A stretch of DNA of 6,018 bases from Parachlamydiaceae bacterium. Lineage in GTDB: Bacteria > Chlamydiota > Chlamydiia > Chlamydiales > Parachlamydiaceae. Both the position numbers and the translations under genes were made by a program. The notes beneath the pieces are model-generated. The model was given only the letters and a program-made list of their open reading frames with translations, did no database searches and was not told where the DNA came from. Location: NCBI GenBank assembly GCA_003164155.1, contig PLSG01000166.1, forward strand, positions 2,079 to 8,096. Direction: 5' to 3'. Below are positions 5,037 to 6,018 of this stretch, piece by piece; position 1 is the stretch's first letter, and each line of letters starts with the position of its first letter.

Positions 5037-6018
5037 ATGGTAGGTATAGTCTCAAGTCCAAGTTCACAACCTGTGGAAGGGACACAAAGTGCGGCAGTAT
5101 TTAAAGCTAACCTCACTGCCGCTCAAGCTGAAACCAAACAGGAGTCGATGCAGGAGGCTGACGCGGAGGCTTTCAATCCGGCCGCCAGCGCTAAGGCTCA
5201 AAGCAAAGCCGCCGAAAAGCCCAAGGAAACACACCGCACTGATGCCCAAAAAAAAGCCGAATCGGGTTCGCCTACCGCTCCGGTCCAAAAGATCAGTGAA
5301 ACGGATGAAAGGGCGGCCAAGCAGCAACAGTTTGCCCAAGATTTCGAAAAAAAACATCCCCAGCAGGATGCCGAAAGACTTAAAGGGCTGAAAGATATGG
5401 TGCGCAGGTTGCCAGGGTCCACCCCAGCGCAAATAGCCAAAGCCATCCACGATTTTTATGGCCCCAACAGCCCGACTATCAAAGATCCTGTCTTATATAA
5501 TCAAGTATTGGAGTTTTTAGGCACGAGCGAAGGCGAGGAGCCGACAGCTTTGGAAGCAACTCTCCAAGGCATGCAAGCCGAGCATGAAAAAGGGATCGAT
5601 CCGGTTATGCTGCGCGACCGCCGGGCAATTGAAGCGGCGGCGGTAGCGGTCGGCGGAAAAAGTGGCGCCAAGGCTAAACAGTTAGACGATTCTTATACTA
5701 AGTTTTTAAACAATGATAAAAGTTCTGCTCAATATTTTGATGAGCTGGCCAAATTGCCTCCCGGTCACGCCAAAAAAGAGCTAGTTGCTCTGATGCACGA
5801 GATCGGCAGCGATTTGAAGCAAATTGGGCTGGATACGCCAGAAGGCAGGGTCATGATGAAAGATAGAGTGAAGCGCTTGAAGACATTGCGCCACGTCATG
5901 AATGTAAAGACACATTTCGGAAGTAAAGCCGAAAAGCATCTAACTTCAGATATGTTTGCGCGCTCTGGTCTGGCAGGGGTTCACCTGCCTGAGGATTTGA
6001 CGGCTAGCATTTTTGTAG
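5037..6018 (+). CDS. sctW: Type III secretion gatekeeper SctW/CopN, N-terminal part (runs off right edge)
   Basis: An open frame of 327 codons continues past the window end; the TAG at 6016-6018 is out of frame. The product belongs to the CopN/YopN/SctW (HrpJ-domain) family, which plugs the injectisome to hold back effectors before host contact and, in Chlamydia, is itself delivered to the host. Residues 1-105 are low in complexity and rich in Ala, Lys, Gln and Glu, fitting an unfolded secretion-signal and chaperone-binding region. The helical core starts near 110. RLKGLKDMVRR (114-124) and SPTIKDPVLYNQVLEFL...SEG (145-166) parallel chlamydial CopN (DPTIKDLALDYLIQ...SDG, from memory). A basic KDRVKRLKTLRHVMNVKTHF stretch (275-294) follows. 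Chlamydial CopN has about 400-420 residues, so roughly 80-100 are missing here. GGAGG (5027-5031) precedes the ATG by 5 nt. In Chlamydia the next gene is the chaperone scc1, probably just outside this window. Confidence 0.88.
   Translation, partial: MVGIVSSPSSQPVEGTQSAAVFKANLTAAQAETKQESMQEADAEAFNPAASAKAQSKAAEKPKETHRTDAQKKAESGSPTAPVQKISETDERAAKQQQFAQDFEKKHPQQDAERLKGLKDMVRRLPGSTPAQIAKAIHDFYGPNSPTIKDPVLYNQVLEFLGTSEGEEPTALEATLQGMQAEHEKGIDPVMLRDRRAIEAAAVAVGGKSGAKAKQLDDSYTKFLNNDKSSAQYFDELAKLPPGHAKKELVALMHEIGSDLKQIGLDTPEGRVMMKDRVKRLKTLRHVMNVKTHFGSKAEKHLTSDMFARSGLAGVHLPEDLTASIFV

Noticed and set aside
5064..5450. Long open frames on both strands inside the first third of sctW
   Set aside because: They arise from Ala/Lys-rich codon use of the low-complexity region. 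The sctW frame has the ribosome binding site and CopN similarity.
6016..6018. TAG at the window end as stop of sctW
   Set aside because: Counting 327 codons from 5037 ends at 6017, so this TAG is out of frame and the gene is cut by the window.

Overview
The window most likely comes from a member of the phylum Chlamydiota, probably an amoeba-associated (Parachlamydiales-type) lineage rather than a Chlamydiaceae pathogen. The assignment rests on the plus-strand genes. From memory, the SctV protein aligns along its whole length with chlamydial LcrD/CdsV, and the third gene shares a recognisable core with chlamydial CopN. The gene order sctU-sctV-sctW(copN) is the order known from Chlamydia. No database search was possible, so genus level is open.

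Layout. (1) Minus strand, 1-1240: a two-gene operon reading leftward. A short TolC-family outer-membrane efflux protein (401-1240) is followed, with a 4-base ATGA overlap, by the start of a multicopper oxidase (1-404, running off the left edge) that carries a signal peptide and a Met/Gln/His-rich leader. Together they look like a periplasmic copper-detoxification module. (2) 1241-1716: a 476-base divergent intergenic region. It holds a candidate operator-like inverted repeat near the copper operon, a G-rich segment that can fold into a hairpin, and a near-consensus sigma70/sigma66 promoter (TTGACA, 18 bp, TATACT) for the type III secretion operon. (3) Plus strand, 1717-6018: sctU (export-gate switch with the NPTH self-cleavage motif), sctV (export-gate ring protein) and the first 327 codons of sctW/copN (gatekeeper and effector plug), which runs off the right edge.

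How it works together. SctU and SctV form the inner-membrane export gate of the type III injectisome. SctU selects substrate class after cleaving itself at NPTH, SctV forms the cytosolic ring that receives chaperone-substrate complexes, and SctW/CopN holds effectors back until host contact and is itself secreted. The divergent copper module has no obvious functional link to secretion. It also differs in base composition (about 42-45% GC in sampled lines, against about 43-55% in the secretion genes), which suggests a separate history.

The secretion genes are intact and conventional. The points most worth a second look are the TolC-like protein, which lacks roughly the first 40% of the family yet has a good ribosome binding site and a signal-like N terminus; the Met-rich leader of the oxidase; and the unexplained G-rich hairpin segment between the two operons.
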